DNA from: Asterias rubens
Taxonomy: Eukaryota > Echinodermata > Asteroidea > Forcipulatida > Asteriidae
Direction: 5' to 3'
DNA length: 64,000 nucleotides
Assembly (NCBI RefSeq): GCF_902459465.1
Contig: NC_047072.1
Span: 17,341,776-17,405,775, forward strand
Shown here: piece after piece, positions 33,196 through 45,540 of the stretch
How the letters are laid out: each line of letters begins with the position of its first letter
How positions within the stretch are numbered: the first letter of the stretch is position 1
Notes under the pieces: model-generated
The model's database searches: none
Seen by the model: the letters and a program-made list of their open reading frames with translations, nothing else
What the model was told of the DNA's origin: nothing
Position numbers and translations under genes: made by a program

Positions 33196-33374
33196 TTAAA
33201 GGATTGGGGTTCTTTTTGTAACACAAACAAAATGTCTAAAGATACATTACGACTACACCGTTTGAAGAAAATAGAAGGATTACCTTAAAATATTACTTAC
33301 TGAGGTGCTGTAGTTTAATGTAAACCTGTGGACATTGTTTTTTGTGTACCACGACAAATACCCAGACCCTTTAA
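33196..33374. mobile_element. M3 MITE, half copy
   Basis: TTAAAGGATTGGGGTTCTTT at the left, ACCCAGACCCTTTAA at the right, central part deleted. Shares its right TTAA with the next element. Confidence 0.75.
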
Positions 33375-33704
33375 AGCCAGGGAAAAAAAGTTCACAGGTT
33401 TACAAATAACTTACTAAAAAAGACTTCCCTTGAAATATTATTCCATGAAATGCTTTACTTTTTGAGAAAACATTAAAACAACTATCAATTCTCGATATCG
33501 AGAATTACGGATTTATTGTAAGCACATGTCATGACACCACGAAACGTGCGGAAACAAGGTTGGGTTTTCCCGTTATTTTCTCCCGACTCCAATGACCGAT
33601 TAAGCCTAAATTTATACAGGTTTTTTATTTTATATTTAAGTTGTGATACACGAAGTGTGGGCCGTTGGACAATACTGTTTACCGAAAGTCTCCAATGGGT
33701 TTAA
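33371..33704 (-). mobile_element. Palindromic MITE, family M2
   Basis: TTAA at both ends; central ATTCTCGATATCGAGAAT palindrome; opposite orientation to the copy at 30080. Confidence 0.82.
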
Positions 33705-34085
33705 AGATGAACCATGTTTGTGAGTATTTAAAGTTATACAACAGAAAACTCGTCTCCTTATTAACAGTTTACTGCCTTTACCCATGCTTTCCAACGCAAG
33801 AACAGGGGTACGACTCCCTCCAATTGTGGTGATCCACCATAGTGCGCCACCAAGTGCGTGCCGAATGAGAGGCCATAACTCGTTTGAGATTTTTTACATT
33901 TTTTTAAACTCATCCCCAAAGTGAAATGAAATACTGCTAACACTAGCGAGACAAAGAGCTTACGACATTGATGATAATGAGGCAAAGGATCTAATAATGT
34001 TGTTATAATACGTTACTGAGTGGTCACAAATCTGACATAAAATGATTTTTCTCCATTTTGCAAAAGTTACCGTTCTTCATTTACT

Positions 34086-36562
34086 TCACGTAATCAACTG
34101 ACAGCCAAGCAGCTCGAAACGCAGCGCGATGAAATCATTCCACTCGACGGGCACGATGCGAATCTTGACCGCCAAGACGGGCTTGAAGAAGCGCCTCTCC
34201 ACTACGCTGTCTCTATCGGTGTTGCCATTGAATATCTAGAAAGAGAATAAAAAGCGTATAATTATTCTTATTCTTGTTTTTTTTTTCATTTTTTTTTTGG
34301 AACACACCCCTTAAACCAGGGAGGGTTACATCAAAATTTTAAACCTGAATTATTTTTATATACATTGGCAGGAGAAAAATGAAGTCAACAGAGGCAATCA
34401 GACATTATTTCTTTTCAGTTCATAAATAAAAAGACGAATTTGGCAACACAATTAATAATTGTAGAACTCATAAGAAATTCAAATTTTTCACTGTTAGTAA
34501 ACAGCTGAAAAGGTGCATTATTTACACTCACAAAGTTAAGCATTTGTTCCCTAAGAGCATTGTATAATGGACAATTGAGTAAAAAATGGATCTCAGTTTC
34601 AACCTCCAAATATAATAAGATGGTAGGGGGTTTTATCATCTGAAAAATGTTACATAAAAGGACACTATATCATCATACCTGAGTTTGACCAAGTTGGTCT
34701 TTCACGTCAAGAAGACAAGCCGGTGAGGGCGGTTCAAACTGCACGTTGTACTTTGTCACCCATTGATAATGCTCATAACGCCCCTGTGTGAGTACCCCAG
34801 TGACGTAGGTCGGGTTGCCTAAATCCACCTGTATCCACTGGTTGGTATCCGCTACCCTAGGGTGCCATGCCCCTATGGTATTAGCGTCAGCAGGCGGCGG
34901 TATCTTGTTGAGACGGCCACCAGCTGGCGTTGAGATTTGGCGTGTCTCCCAGTTACTTGATGCGGAGAGGCTCTCATCGGGGATCGAGCCATCTTCAAGA
35001 CCGAGCTTCTCTGGAGCAGAAACAGAAATATACCATATTATTTGCCTACACCGCAAAAAAGGTCCTCCTTTTGCAAAGGAGATTTAAATAGAATTGAATG
35101 CATAAAAACAATAGACAACAAGGCTACACAATTACAGAAATGTGAACGGGTTGGGGTCCATATGAACAAAAAATACACACAATACAACATACCGCGATAT
35201 ACCAACAATACTTATAAAAAGGTGAACTTCGCTAAAGGCAGAAAATAATCCTTAAATTATGATGGTCTTTAGACATAGTTGACGGACCCTGCCTGTGTGA
35301 TTCTGAGTTGTTTCAGAGTGGCTTGAATCACGAAGAATCTTATTGAACTGAGTCATGATAAAAAAAATTCCATGGTGTATTGCATGCTTTTAAAGACACT
35401 GGACACATTTGGTAATTATTAAAGACCAGTCTTCTGTGTATCTCAACATGTTATGCACAAAATAACAAAACTGTGAACATTTGAACTCAATGTTGGTCAT
35501 CGAAGTTGCGAGATAATAACCGGAAAACACCCCTGTCGCACAGAGTTGTGTGCTTTCAGATGCTGGATTTCGAGAACTCAGCTGAGGTCTCAATTTAAAT
35601 ATTTTAGTATCGAAACAAATTTAAATATTTTAGTGAGACATTACTTCTTTCTCAAAAACTACGTTACTTCAGAGGGAGCCGTTTCTCGCCATGTTTTATA
35701 CTATCAACAGCTCTCCATGCTCGTTACCAAGTTAGTTTATGCGAATGTAAAGTAAATACCGATAGTGGTGTCCAGTGCCTTTAACGTAATGTTCAAAATA
35801 ATCATACTGTCTGTTTGGCAATGCGATCTTTCTCAATTTAATTTGTTTCACATCAGGCAAGAAAATTTGTAACTTCATTTGTATTCCCAACTTCATCATT
35901 TTTTGTGGTAAGCCCTGTTAATTTGTTTTAAATGCTTAAATGGAAATTAAAACGAACAGTTATTATTTGATTACTCACCGAAACCCCAACAGGTCTTCAA
36001 AGGAGCACATTCTCCATTGCCAGAAATGTAAGCATTCTGTTGAAGAAGGTGGAAACGAACGCACGCGTAAATTCTGTGCAACTCTTTTTGTTTAATTAAT
36101 GTAAGATTAAAACAGTTCGATCTTACAGAGGAACATGTCTGTCATGAAACAAAAAGACAGAAAACGTATAAATTAATTATATGAAAAATTAATACGAACT
36201 GATAATTATTAATAAATACAGCCTACCTGACAAGTCATTGGTTTTGCGGTTGCATCGTAATACGAAAAATGCGGCATTCCTTGAAAGTTGTCACAGACGT
36301 GCTCAGCACTGGCGTTGTTCATCTGACAGACTTGATTGATGTGATCGTAGTTGAAAGAGAAACATCCATGATGGCTTAGACACCGAACTGAACATCTGAC
36401 GGCAGAGATGCCTGAGATATTCATGAAGGACTGACCTAGAAGGGCCTGGTGCTCTACCGGCTGGTACCAGACCCCTCGGTAAAGACCACTCACACTATAA
36501 GACGCTGAAACCTCAAGAAACATCTCAAGCAAGAGGAAAATCAAACCACTCAGCACGGCCAT
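34086..36562 (-). CDS. Secreted PAN/Apple - F5/8 type C protein B
   Basis: Exons on minus: 36562-36227, 36036-35979, 35010-34679 and 34235-34086 (TGA), phases as in gene A; about 291 residues. Signal peptide MAVLSGLIFLLLEMFLEVSA; PAN/Apple domain with the same six Cys as gene A; linker exon SGNGECAPLKTCWGF; F5/8C domain from KLGLEDGSIPDESLSASS to FNGNTDRDSVVERRFFKPVL and ALRFELLGC. The C-terminus runs three codons past the paralogs (QLIT) because the usual TAA is changed. Intron 2 carries an M1 element and intron 3 a LINE fragment, making this the longest copy. Extracellular, function inferred from domains only. Confidence 0.86.
34272..34662 (-). mobile_element. LINE C-terminal fragment in intron 3 of gene B
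   Basis: Minus-strand frame EIHFLLNCPLYNALREQML, then KFEFLMSSTIINCVAKFV, matches the conserved HFLxxCxxYxxLR end of a LINE reverse-transcriptase ORF. The fragment explains why this intron is 443 bp versus about 100 bp in the paralogs. Confidence 0.7.
35390..35784 (+). mobile_element. M1 MITE in intron 2 of gene B
   Basis: TTAAAGACACTGGACACATT to GTCCAGTGCCTTTAA. Its centre carries a small TTTAAATATTTTAGT duplication. Confidence 0.85.
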
Positions 36563-36670
36563 TTTCTCACTCTGACTTGAAATGACTAGCTGCCCTACCC
36601 ACATAATAATCTATTTCCATTAAGTAAACTTCTGAAAAATCGCGATTCAAGTTAAATTGCAGAGGAATAT

Positions 36671-36720
36671 GTTGCCATGGTAATAAGAAAAACCATTCTT
36701 TCTGGCCATGTTGCGTGACA
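36671..36720 (-). promoter_or_regulatory. X-box-like promoter module of gene B
   Basis: GTTGCCATGGTAAT at 36671-36684, about 110 bp upstream of the ATG, followed by TTGCGTGACA in place of the CRE. Confidence 0.6.
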
Positions 36721-37447
36721 AAAGTCAATAACCATGCAGGCTGCAACCCACTCTAAATATGCATTCACTAATTACTTTTCCCTAACTCTTTACTGAAATC
36801 AATTTAATTGATATTTCATTCTTTTTATGTAGTGAAATGTTTAATGTTTTTTTTTTTGTAACTGTACATTTCGGCTATAAGCCGCTGTATAAACGATGAA
36901 TAATAATGAAGCCACCGCAAGCGTTTACTTTCTGCAATTTTGATGTTATGGTATTCTGAATGTTTTACAAAATAATAAGACACAAATAAAACATACACAA
37001 AAACAGATAATTGACTCTCAAAATTAACCTTTATTATGTAATGTCACGTGAAACCAGGTGATGTGACTATGACGTCAGCTCTATTGTCCAGTAAAAAAAC
37101 TTCATATTATTTTGAAACGCATACAGCTTCTGAACCTTCGCTTATCATATGATCTCATATTATTTTTATCAGTGGTACGTGGATATTGTGTTCTTATACA
37201 CAAAAATACATAAACTAATAAAACACACTATAACAATTTAGAATGAAATATTGCAGTACGAAGATAACAAATTTAAACGATTAATTGTAATTAGTGGTTA
37301 TCGTAAGATGTTCCAAGCACGTTTTAAAAACATTTGTAAACTGTTAAAATGGGTTGTTCATAAATTCCTGTAAAATTTACATAAGTGTTACACACATTCT
37401 TTCGACGTGAACAAACAAATAATTGATCTAATTTGTACGATGAAGGT

Positions 37448-37632
37448 TTAAAGGATTGGGGTTCTTTTTGTAACACAAACACAATGTCTAAAGATACATT
37501 AAGATTACACCGTTTGAAGATAACGAAAATACAAGGATTACCTTAAAATATTACTCACTGAGGTGCTGTAGTTTAATGTAAATCTGTGGACATTGTTTTT
37601 TGTGTACCACGACAAATACCCAGACCCTTTAA
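37448..37632. mobile_element. M3 MITE, half copy
   Basis: Counterpart of 33196-33374, sharing its right TTAA with the following M2. Confidence 0.75.
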
Positions 37633-37962
37633 AGCCAGAAAAAAAAGTTCACAGGTTTACAAATAACTTACTAAAAAAGACTTCCCTTGAAATTATAATT
37701 CCATGAAATGCTTTACTTTTTGAGAAAACATTAAAACAACTATCAATTCTCGATATCGAGAATTACGGATTTATTGTAAACACATGTCATGACACCACGA
37801 AACGTGCGGAAACAAGGTTGGGTTTTCCCGTTATTTTCTCCCGACTCCGATGACCGATTAAGCCTAAATTTATACAGGTTTATTATTTTATAAATAAGTT
37901 GTGATACACGAAGTGTGGGCCGTTGGACAATACTGTTTACCGAAAGTGTATAATGGGTTTAA
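37629..37962 (-). mobile_element. Palindromic MITE, family M2
   Basis: Counterpart of 33371-33704; central ATTCTCGATATCGAGAAT. Confidence 0.82.
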
Positions 37963-38350
37963 AGATGAACCATGTTTGTGAGTATTTAAAGTTATACAAC
38001 AGAAAACTCGTCTCCTTATTAACAGTTTAAAGCCTTTAACCATGCTTTCCAACGCAAGAACAGGGGTACGACTCCCTCCAATTGTGGTGATCCACCATAG
38101 TGCGCCACCAAGTGCGTGCCGAATGAAAGGCCATAACTCGTTTGAGATTTTACATTTTTTTAAACTCATCCCCAAAGTAAAATGAAATATTGCTAACACT
38201 ACCGAGACAAAGAGCTAACGACATTGATGTTAATGAGGAAAAGGATCTAATTATGTTGTTATAATACGTTACTGAATGGTCACAAATCTGACATTAAATG
38301 ATTTTTCTCCATTTTTCAAAAGTTACCGTTCTTCATTTACTTCACGTAAC

Positions 38351-39600
38351 TTACTTACAGCCAAGCAGTTCAGAACGCAGGCAGATGAAACCATACCACT
38401 CAACGGGCACGATGCGAATCTTGACCGCCAAGACGGGCTTGAAGAAGCGGCTCTCCACGATTATGTTCTGATCGATGTTGCCATTGAATATCTAGAAAGA
38501 GAATTAAAAAAAATATATATAGAAAGATGGGCAGGGGAGTGTCTCATCTGAAAATGAGCGACATCAAAGGAAGCAATATCATCATACCTGAGTTTGACAA
38601 AGTTGGTCTTTTACGTCAACAAGGCCTGCCGGTGAGGGCGGTTCAAACTGCACTTTGTACTTCGTCACCCACTGAGCAGCTACATTATAACGCCCCTGTG
38701 TGAGTACCCCAGTGACGTATGTCGGGTTGCCTAAATCCACTTGTATCCACTGGTTGGTATCCGCTACCATAGGACACCATGCTCCTATGATAAGGGTACT
38801 TGGCGGTGTCTTGTTGAGACGGCCACCAGCAGCAGCACTCTTATCTGTGTGTTCCAAGTTGCCTGATGCGGAGAGGTTCTCATCGGGGATCGAACCATCT
38901 TCGAGACCAAGTTTCTCTAAATCAGGAACAAAAAGATTTTATCACACACACTTGCCGCTACATTGCAAGGACTCAACAACAATTCTTTCAAATATGTACA
39001 CATGCTGCTTATCAAATTTTATTATCTGATTACTTACCAAAATCCAAACAGGCTTGCGCCTTCACAGGAGCGCACTTTCCATTGCCAGAAACACAACTAT
39101 GATTCTGTGGAGCAAGTTAGAAACAAAGTAATGATGTACAATTTGTATTGTTAAACTAAAGTAAAACTAGCTTAGTTTTGATTTTACAAATGAAAACAAA
39201 CAGATACAGCAAAACGAGTAGCAATGTGAAAACACACACGAACAAATTGTACAAGTACCTGGCGAGTCATTGGTTTTGCAGTTGCAGTTGCGTCGTAATA
39301 TGAAAAATGCGGCATTCCTTGAAAGTTGTCACAGACGTGCTCAGCACTGGCGTTGTTCATCTGACACACTTGACTGGTGTGATCGTAGTTGAAAGAGAAA
39401 CATCCATGATGGCTGAGACACCGAACTGAACATCTGACGGCAGAGATGCCTGAGATATTCATGAACGAATGGCCTAGAAGGGCACGGTGCTCTACCGGCT
39501 GGTACCAGACCCCTCGGTAAAGACCACTCACGCTATAAGACGCTGAAACCTCAATAACTATCTCAAGCAAGAGGAAAATAAAACTACTCAAGACGGCCAT
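38351..39600 (-). CDS. Secreted PAN/Apple - F5/8 type C protein C
   Basis: Exons on minus: 39600-39259, 39104-39038, 38916-38588, 38491-38351 (TAA); about 292 residues. Signal peptide MAVLSSFIFLLLEIVIEVSA. The PAN/Apple domain has five of the six Cys: the last one is Arg here (PMTRQ rather than PMTCQ), while the linker exon has gained a Cys (NHSCVSGNGKCAP) and is 9 nt longer. F5/8C domain from KLGLEDGSIPDENLSASG to FNGNIDQNIIVESRFFKPVL and RSELLGC. Compact gene of 1.25 kb with no element in its introns. Probably extracellular. Confidence 0.86.
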
Positions 39601-39685
39601 TTTCTCACTCTGGCTTGAAATGCTAAGTTGCTGCGAACACAGTGAGTGGGGCGGGGTCGTAGTTTAATAGACTGCACGGATATCC

Positions 39686-39732
39686 GTTTCCATGGTAATC
39701 GAAAACACCAGTTATTCTGGTCGTCTACGTCA
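39686..39732 (-). promoter_or_regulatory. X-box-like and CRE-like promoter module of gene C
   Basis: GTTTCCATGGTAAT at 39686-39699, 86 bp upstream of the ATG; TACGTCA at 39726-39732. Confidence 0.6.
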
Positions 39733-39791
39733 CAGCAACAACCGGATTGAAAACCGCTCTAGTTGTCAACAATTAACAAAGAAACAGACAC

Positions 39792-39843
39792 CCCAAGAAA
39801 CATCTCAAGCATGAGGAAAATCAAACCACTTAACACGGCCATT
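39792..39843 (-). pseudogene. PAN-F5/8C relic: start codon and signal peptide only
   Basis: Minus reads ATG then AVLSGLIFLMLEMFL, and then joins a sequence (GGTGTCTGTTTC) from the upstream flank of gene C. Its own promoter module (GTTGTCATGGTAAT 39939-39952, TGCGTCA 39981-39987) is intact. Confidence 0.8.
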
Positions 39844-40579
39844 TTATCACTCTGGCTTTAAATGGTGAGTTGCCGAACCTACACACAATAGTCTACCCCT
39901 TCCCCAAGTAAGTTCATCAGTAAATTGCAGCGGAATATGTTGTCATGGTAATAAAAAAACGCCATTCTTTCTGGTCATCTTGCGTCACAAAAATCAATAA
40001 CCCTGCTGATTATTGAATTAAGTTAAATGTTCCTATGACCAAATGATTATCTACACAAAGCAACAAGATAATTCTTTAAAAGCCTTTTGCGTACGATAAT
40101 TATACATCTATACTTTTATTGTAGGGATCTTGATGTACACCTCTTTCGTTGACAGTTTTAAAAATACCATAAAACTTTAACAGTCACCGTTTAAACAATA
40201 ATTGTATGTAACTTGTGTTAATGTCTGAGTTAAAACAAACAAAATACTCACTAAATAAGTGTCAGTACCGATCCGAAAAAAAGAAAAAAAAAAATTTCTG
40301 GAATACTTTGGAAAATCAAGGGTGAAAACAGAATTATATTGTTGCGCTTATTTCCATTGCCGCAAATAAATATATATACAAAATCTGAGTGTTATTAACG
40401 CGAACATAATGCAATTATTTAAAAAATATTGACAGAAATAATGCACAATAAAATTCAAAACTCTTTTGTACACTACACAGACTGAGAAAGAATTCACGAT
40501 GCTGAAGTGACTTGAATTGAATTGAAAGTTGATGAAAATGAAGCCACGAAGTGAAGGTTTTTCGTTTCCTAAACGTAAC

Positions 40580-42378
40580 TTATTTACAGCCAAGCAGCTC
40601 AAAACGCAGGCAGATGGAAACGTTCCACTCAACGGGCACGATGCGCATCTTGACCGCCAAGACGGGCTTGAAGAAGCGTCTCTCCACGATGCTGTGTTCA
40701 TCTGTGTTGCCATTGAATATCTAGAAAGAGAATAAAAAGCGTATAGTAAGATGTGTAGGAGGAGTTTATCATCTAAAAAGAAGTGACACCAAAGGAAGCT
40801 AATATCATCATACCTGAGTTTGACCAAGTTGGTCTTTCATGTCAAAAAGACATGCCGATGAGGGTGGTTCGAACTGCACTTTGTACTTTGTCACCCACTG
40901 CGGGGCATAGGGGTTACCATCACGCCCCTGTGTAAGTACCCCATTTACGTAGGTCGGGTTGCCTAAATCCACCTGTATCCACGGGTTGGTATCCTGAACC
41001 TCAGCATGCCATGCTCCTATGGTATTATCATCAGGCGGTGGCTTGTTGAGATCGCCACCAGCCGGTGTTGACATTCGTAGTCCGTTATAGTTACTTGATG
41101 CGGAGAGGCTCTCATCAGGGATCGAACCATCTTCAAGACCGAGTTTCTCTGGATCAGAAAAAGAAAGATATAAGTCACGATTTATTGTACTCATAATGCC
41201 TACATTGCAGAAAGGACTCCACATAAACTTCTTAAGAATACTTTCACATCAGTTCAACATTCAAGTCAATATATATTTATTGTCGTGTATTAGGAGATTG
41301 ATTACAAGTAAAAGAATAGGCAACAAGAATACTAAATAACAGAAACATAAAAGGTTTGGCTCATCAATATACATAACATAAAATACACGTGAATAAACAA
41401 CAAAATATAGAAATTGAACCACGTTATCGCAACCATCTATCATTTTATAAAACGGTTAACTGCACTATAGACAGAAAGGAATCCTCAAATGTGTTCGTCT
41501 TTAGACATAGTTGTCGGACCCTGCATTGAGTGATTCTAAGTAATTTGAGGGTGAAAGCGACACGTTGCCTTGGACCGGACGAGTTGGTCTATGAAAACCG
41601 TTTGAAACTGTTTGTTATGAAATGCATATGGATGGAAAGATGTTTTTAAAGTATAATATGATGTCCACTCAAACATTCCTCGAAATTGCATGGTTTGCCT
41701 TACGTCATGAACTATAATACGGTTGGCCATTTTTTTTTGTGGAGTCAAATTTTTGACTCCACAAAATGGCCAACCGGGTTAGTTCGCAAAGCAAAAGGAA
41801 ACCTTGCAATTTCGAGGCATGTTTGTGTGGGTCATCATAATTCTACTTTTGTCTGATTACTCACCGAAACTAACACAGACCTTCAAAGGAGCACGCTTTA
41901 CATTGCCCGAAACATTAATCTGTAGAGCAAGGTAAGAACAAACACAATATTGTAATTGATATCAAATTCATATTGTGTAATTTAAATATAAATAAATTGG
42001 TTTTATCTTAGAGAAATACACAACAACGAATTTTACAAGTACCTGGCAAGTCATTGGTTTTGCAGTTGCGTCGTAATACGAAAAATGCGGCATTCCTTGA
42101 AAGTTGTCACGGACGTGCTCAGCACTGGCGGTGTTCATCTGACAAACTTGATTGATGTGATTGTAGTTGAAAGAGAAACATCCATGATGGCTTAGACACC
42201 GAACTGAACATCTGACGGCAGAGATGCCTGAGATATTCATGAACGAATGGCCTAGAAGGGCGTGGTGCTCTACCGGCTGGTACAAGACCCCTCGATAAAG
42301 ACCACTCACGCTATAAGACGCTGAGACCACAAGAAACATATTAAGCAAGAGGAAAATCAAACCACTTAACACGGCCAT
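40580..42378 (-). CDS. Secreted PAN/Apple - F5/8 type C protein D
   Basis: Exons on minus: 42378-42043, 41919-41865, 41148-40814, 40720-40580 (TAA); about 288 residues. Signal peptide MAVLSGLIFLLLNMFLVVSA. Two conserved Cys are absent together: PAN residue 90 (EHVRDNF for EHVCDNF) and the linker-exon Cys (GNVKRAP for GNGKCAP). F5/8C domain from KLGLEDGSIPDESLSASSNY through NPWIQVDLGNPTYVNGV to FNGNTDEHSIVERRFFKPVL and RFELLGC. Intron 2 holds an M4 element. Nearly identical to gene E (for example AGGDLN versus AGGRLN), so the two arose by recent duplication. Confidence 0.86.
41556..41855. mobile_element. M4 MITE in intron 2 of gene D
   Basis: CACGTTGCCTTGGACCGGAC at the left; centre GGAGTCAAATTTTTGACTCC; right half GCAATTTCGAGGCATGTTTG. 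Full-length relative at 61862-62194. Confidence 0.8.
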
Positions 42379-42491
42379 TTTCTCACTCTGGCTTTAAATG
42401 GTGAGTTGCCGAACCTGCACTTAATAGGCTTCCCCCCCCCCCCCAGTAAGTTCATCGAAAATTGTGAAGCAATTAAATTGCAACGGAATAT

Positions 42492-42539
42492 GTTGTCATG
42501 GTACTAAAAAACGCCATTCTTTCTGGTCATCTTGCGTCA
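42492..42539 (-). promoter_or_regulatory. X-box-like and CRE-like promoter module of gene D
   Basis: GTTGTCATGGTACT at 42492-42505, 114 bp upstream of the ATG; TGCGTCA at 42533-42539. Confidence 0.55.
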
Positions 42540-42700
42540 CAAAAATCAATAACCCTGCTTATTGCATCCCGCTCGAAATAGGCATACACTAATTTACTTT
42601 CCCCTACGATTTTTAGTGAAATCAATTAGGCCACCGCAAGCGTATGCTTTTTGCAATAAAACAAAAATTGAAATTGGTTCTCTTTAGTGCACAAAACAAT

Positions 42701-42900
42701 CTGGCTTGAAATGCTAAGTTGCTGCGAACACAAACAACAGCCACCCCTACTCAGTGAGTGGGGCGGGGTCGTAGTTTAATAGACTGCACGGATATCCGTT
42801 GCCATGGTAATCGAAAACACCAGTTATTCTGGTCGTCTACGTCACAGCAACAACCGGATTGAAAACCGCTCTAGTTGTCAACAATTAACAAAGAAAATAA
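42701..42900 (-). promoter_or_regulatory. Orphan gene C-type promoter
   Basis: CTGGCTTGAAATGCTAAGTT through GTTGCCATGGTAAT (42798-42811) and TACGTCA matches the 5' flank of gene C, but no coding exon follows on its downstream side; it abuts the gene D 5' flank instead. Confidence 0.72.
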
Positions 42901-43056
42901 TAATATATTAATAGGCTAATATCGAAGTCTTATATAGCGCACGTATCTACCAAACAAGGTACTCATCAAGGCGCCGAGTATACAACTTTCAGAAAGATAG
43001 GTTATTGCACTGATGAATTCTGAGACCCAATTATTTAGCACCTTATAAGGGTGTAC

Positions 43057-43197
43057 CAGGTGCATACAGCAGCCACAACCAAGAACACCGAGGCGGACTC
43101 CTTCTCTTTTCGATAAGTGCACTGGGTTCTTTTACATGCGTTACACAACACATGGGCCCAACGGCTTTACGTCCCATCCGAAGGACGAAGCAATGGT
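43057..43197 (-). mobile_element. SINE fragment
   Basis: Complement of the 13358 SINE body: CTTCTCTTTTCGATAAGTGC, CTGGGTTCTTTTACATGCGT, GGCTTTACGTCCCATCC. Confidence 0.7.
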
Positions 43198-43284
43198 TAA
43201 ATATTAACTAAACTTTAAATATTTGTACTTTTAGACAAACGCAAAGCAATGTTTTGAAAGGGGTTTTGTATTCTGTATTGACAT

Positions 43285-43584
43285 TTAAAGACACTGGACA
43301 CCTTGGTAAGTGTCATACCAGTCGTCTCACTTGGTGTATGCCAACATTAAAATGCATAGAATAACAAACCTGTGAAAAATTTAACTCAAATTGGTCGTCA
43401 AAGAAAAAAACACCCTTGTCGCACGAAGTTGTGTGCTTTCAGATGCTTGAATTCGAGACCTCGAGGGAGTGGTTTCTCACAAAGTTTTCTTCTTTCGATA
43501 GCTCTCCATTGCTCGTTACCAAGTAAGTTGTTATGCCATGTAAGTAGTTATTGTTAACCATAAGTGTCCATGCCGTTCCTTTAA
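43285..43584 (+). mobile_element. M1 MITE, shortened
   Basis: TTAAAGACACTGGACACCTT to GTGTCCATGCCGTTCCTTTAA with TTAA at both ends; central palindrome deleted. Confidence 0.8.
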
Positions 43585-44011
43585 AATGGAGCCTAGGATA
43601 ATATACTGTGATGACATTGTTGTTGGCCACGTAATTAAATTTTGCCGCGGTTCGAAGGAGCATAGCTCCATGGACGGAGAAACCACTGGTGAACACTTGA
43701 AACGATTATTAATTTTCAAAAAGAGAATTCATTATCTTGATGCGAAATGTGCAAAAAATGTTTCAATGATATGCGAGAACCTCATAATTAAATTTTCTGC
43801 TCGGTTTGCTAGAGAAGCCATTGAAGTGTTTAATTCGGCCAAGATTCTACACAATGGGAAGCAATAGACTTGACCACGTCTTAATTCCGTGTCCAACCGT
43901 TGCAGCTGCGTTGTTTGTACAATAAGCATAGACTCGTTGTAGTTGAAGACTTGAACCAGTCTATCCATTTACCAGACTGAGACAACCGAGTGCTCAGCGC
44001 AGACTAATCAT

Positions 44012-44180
44012 GCCCTTTTCGAAACGACAGGATTTGGCTTTGGATTCGGCTCAGGCTAGCTTGGCTCCTCGGTCGTTTTGACAATTGTGCGTAATTTGCG
44101 TATACGCGGCCGGGGTTTCAGACGAGAGAATGAGCCTCAAGCCGAATCAATCCCCAAAGCCATGGTTTCGAAAAGGGCCT
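44012..44180. mobile_element. Palindromic MITE, family M8
   Basis: GCCCTTTTCGAAACGACAGG / CATGGTTTCGAAAAGGGC ends, with GGATTCGGCTCAGGCT and AGCCTCAAGCCGAATC inside. Copy at 50830; a relative lies in the NDUFB4-QRSL1 promoter. Confidence 0.8.
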
Positions 44181-45540
44181 ATTATGAACACCCGAGTATT
44201 TGTATTTACTTTTTGAAATGTCAATAATTCAATTTTGTTTTACTTGCTTATTTTATTTTACTTAATCTTTATGACTGAAGCTTTGAGGAATGAAGAAACT
44301 GTCTTATAGGCCCATGTTTCAACACTTTTTACTGGTCATAATCAATGGTTTATACGTGACGCGCTCTCCACCAATAGGAATAGCGAAACTGTCTGAGGTA
44401 TTTATTAATAGAGGTTTAAACGCAGTTGTACGGTGAATACATTTATGAGCGCCCTCAAAATTTCTTGAGCCTGAAGTAATTCTTTTTAAATTGTACATTC
44501 AAACTCAAGTTGTGACCACGACCTTTGCACCTTCTTCTTGTCGATTTTAGCTTTCAGCAGGGGTAAAACACACTTTTTTTCTTCTTTTAGTTAACATAGT
44601 TTTTCAGAAAGAGGTAGTTTCTCACTCAAATAATAAAATACTTCAGGCCTGAAGCCTTTTATCACATAATATGTGACCTATGTTTACATTCAAACCGTCC
44701 TCTGTTGACAAAACACTATAATACGTCATGTTTCGCCGGGCAAAGAGTTAGTAAGATTGCGTACACTTTCTAGCTGGCGGTATGCGCGCGAATCATGTTA
44801 TGGTTTTCGTGTGACGTCAGAGGTCACATCGTCTTATAGACAACAAAACAAGACAAATACAAACACTAGATATTCGACTCCCAAAATGAACCTTTGGTTT
44901 TTTTTTTAAAATATCACATGATACAAGGTGACGTGATTATGACGTTATTTCAATTTGCTAATTAAATACTTAATGGGAACATTGAATTATACTAGATTCG
45001 TCGCTTGATCGCACCCTACGGACGTATCTTAAGCTTATGTTTTGCCCTGCAAGGTATAATAATGCGATGGAGAGATCTGTCCGTAAAAGGGAAATTAAGT
45101 ATACAGGATCAATTGTAATTTGTGCCTGTATTAAATGTTCTCACTTGTCCTCAAGATGTAAACCTAATTTGTATTGTTATAAAAATTGTTGTAACCCTTC
45201 CTTAGGGTATAGGTATATGTACAGTATATTCCGTTTGGAATAAAACAGGAAACCAAAAATTAAATCAGCTTTGTGCAGTAAAGACCAGAGTTAAAAAATA
45301 AAGAGAGTGTGACTTCATTCCAGATTTCGATTCCATTTCAATTTAAGATACTTTGAGCTGATCAACTATTTTGTCATGCTCTCTGATCTGTATAGTCGGC
45401 TTGGGTGGGGGTGGTATTCAACTGAAAGATGCCGAGTTCTCACTGGAGGTACAAAACACACATCATGACATCTCAATAGCAGATACTCGCAACTAATTTA
45501 ATCTTTACAAAAAGGCAGCAGTAGGCTCTACAAAATATAA
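44181..45540. other. Intergenic, no gene recognised
   Basis: The first ~490 bp belongs to the segmental duplication. From 45268 it matches the block at 31250. A 68-codon frame at 45037 has no resemblance to a known protein. Confidence 0.5.

Larger units (their letters stand above)
32351..34085 (-). repeat. ~1.73-kb intergenic block, copy 1
   Basis: Collinear with 36600-38350 almost throughout, including M3 and M2 elements at matching places. The block joins the 5' flank of one PAN-F5/8C unit to the 3' flank of the next. Confidence 0.85.
36600..38350 (-). repeat. ~1.75-kb intergenic block, copy 2
   Basis: Same order of sequence and elements as 32351-34085, with scattered small differences such as a longer T run near 36850. 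Confidence 0.85.
40300..44666. repeat. Segmental duplication copy 1 (gene D unit)
   Basis: Collinear with 47094-51494 at an offset of about 6.8 kb, with only scattered substitutions and short indels. Holds gene D, its promoter, an orphan promoter, a SINE fragment, M1, M4 and M8 elements. Confidence 0.88.

Noticed and set aside
43586-43867. 93-codon frame with Cys residues
   Set aside because: Duplicated copy at 50406 has a stop inside, and the sequence contains a dispersed repeat found elsewhere in non-coding DNA.
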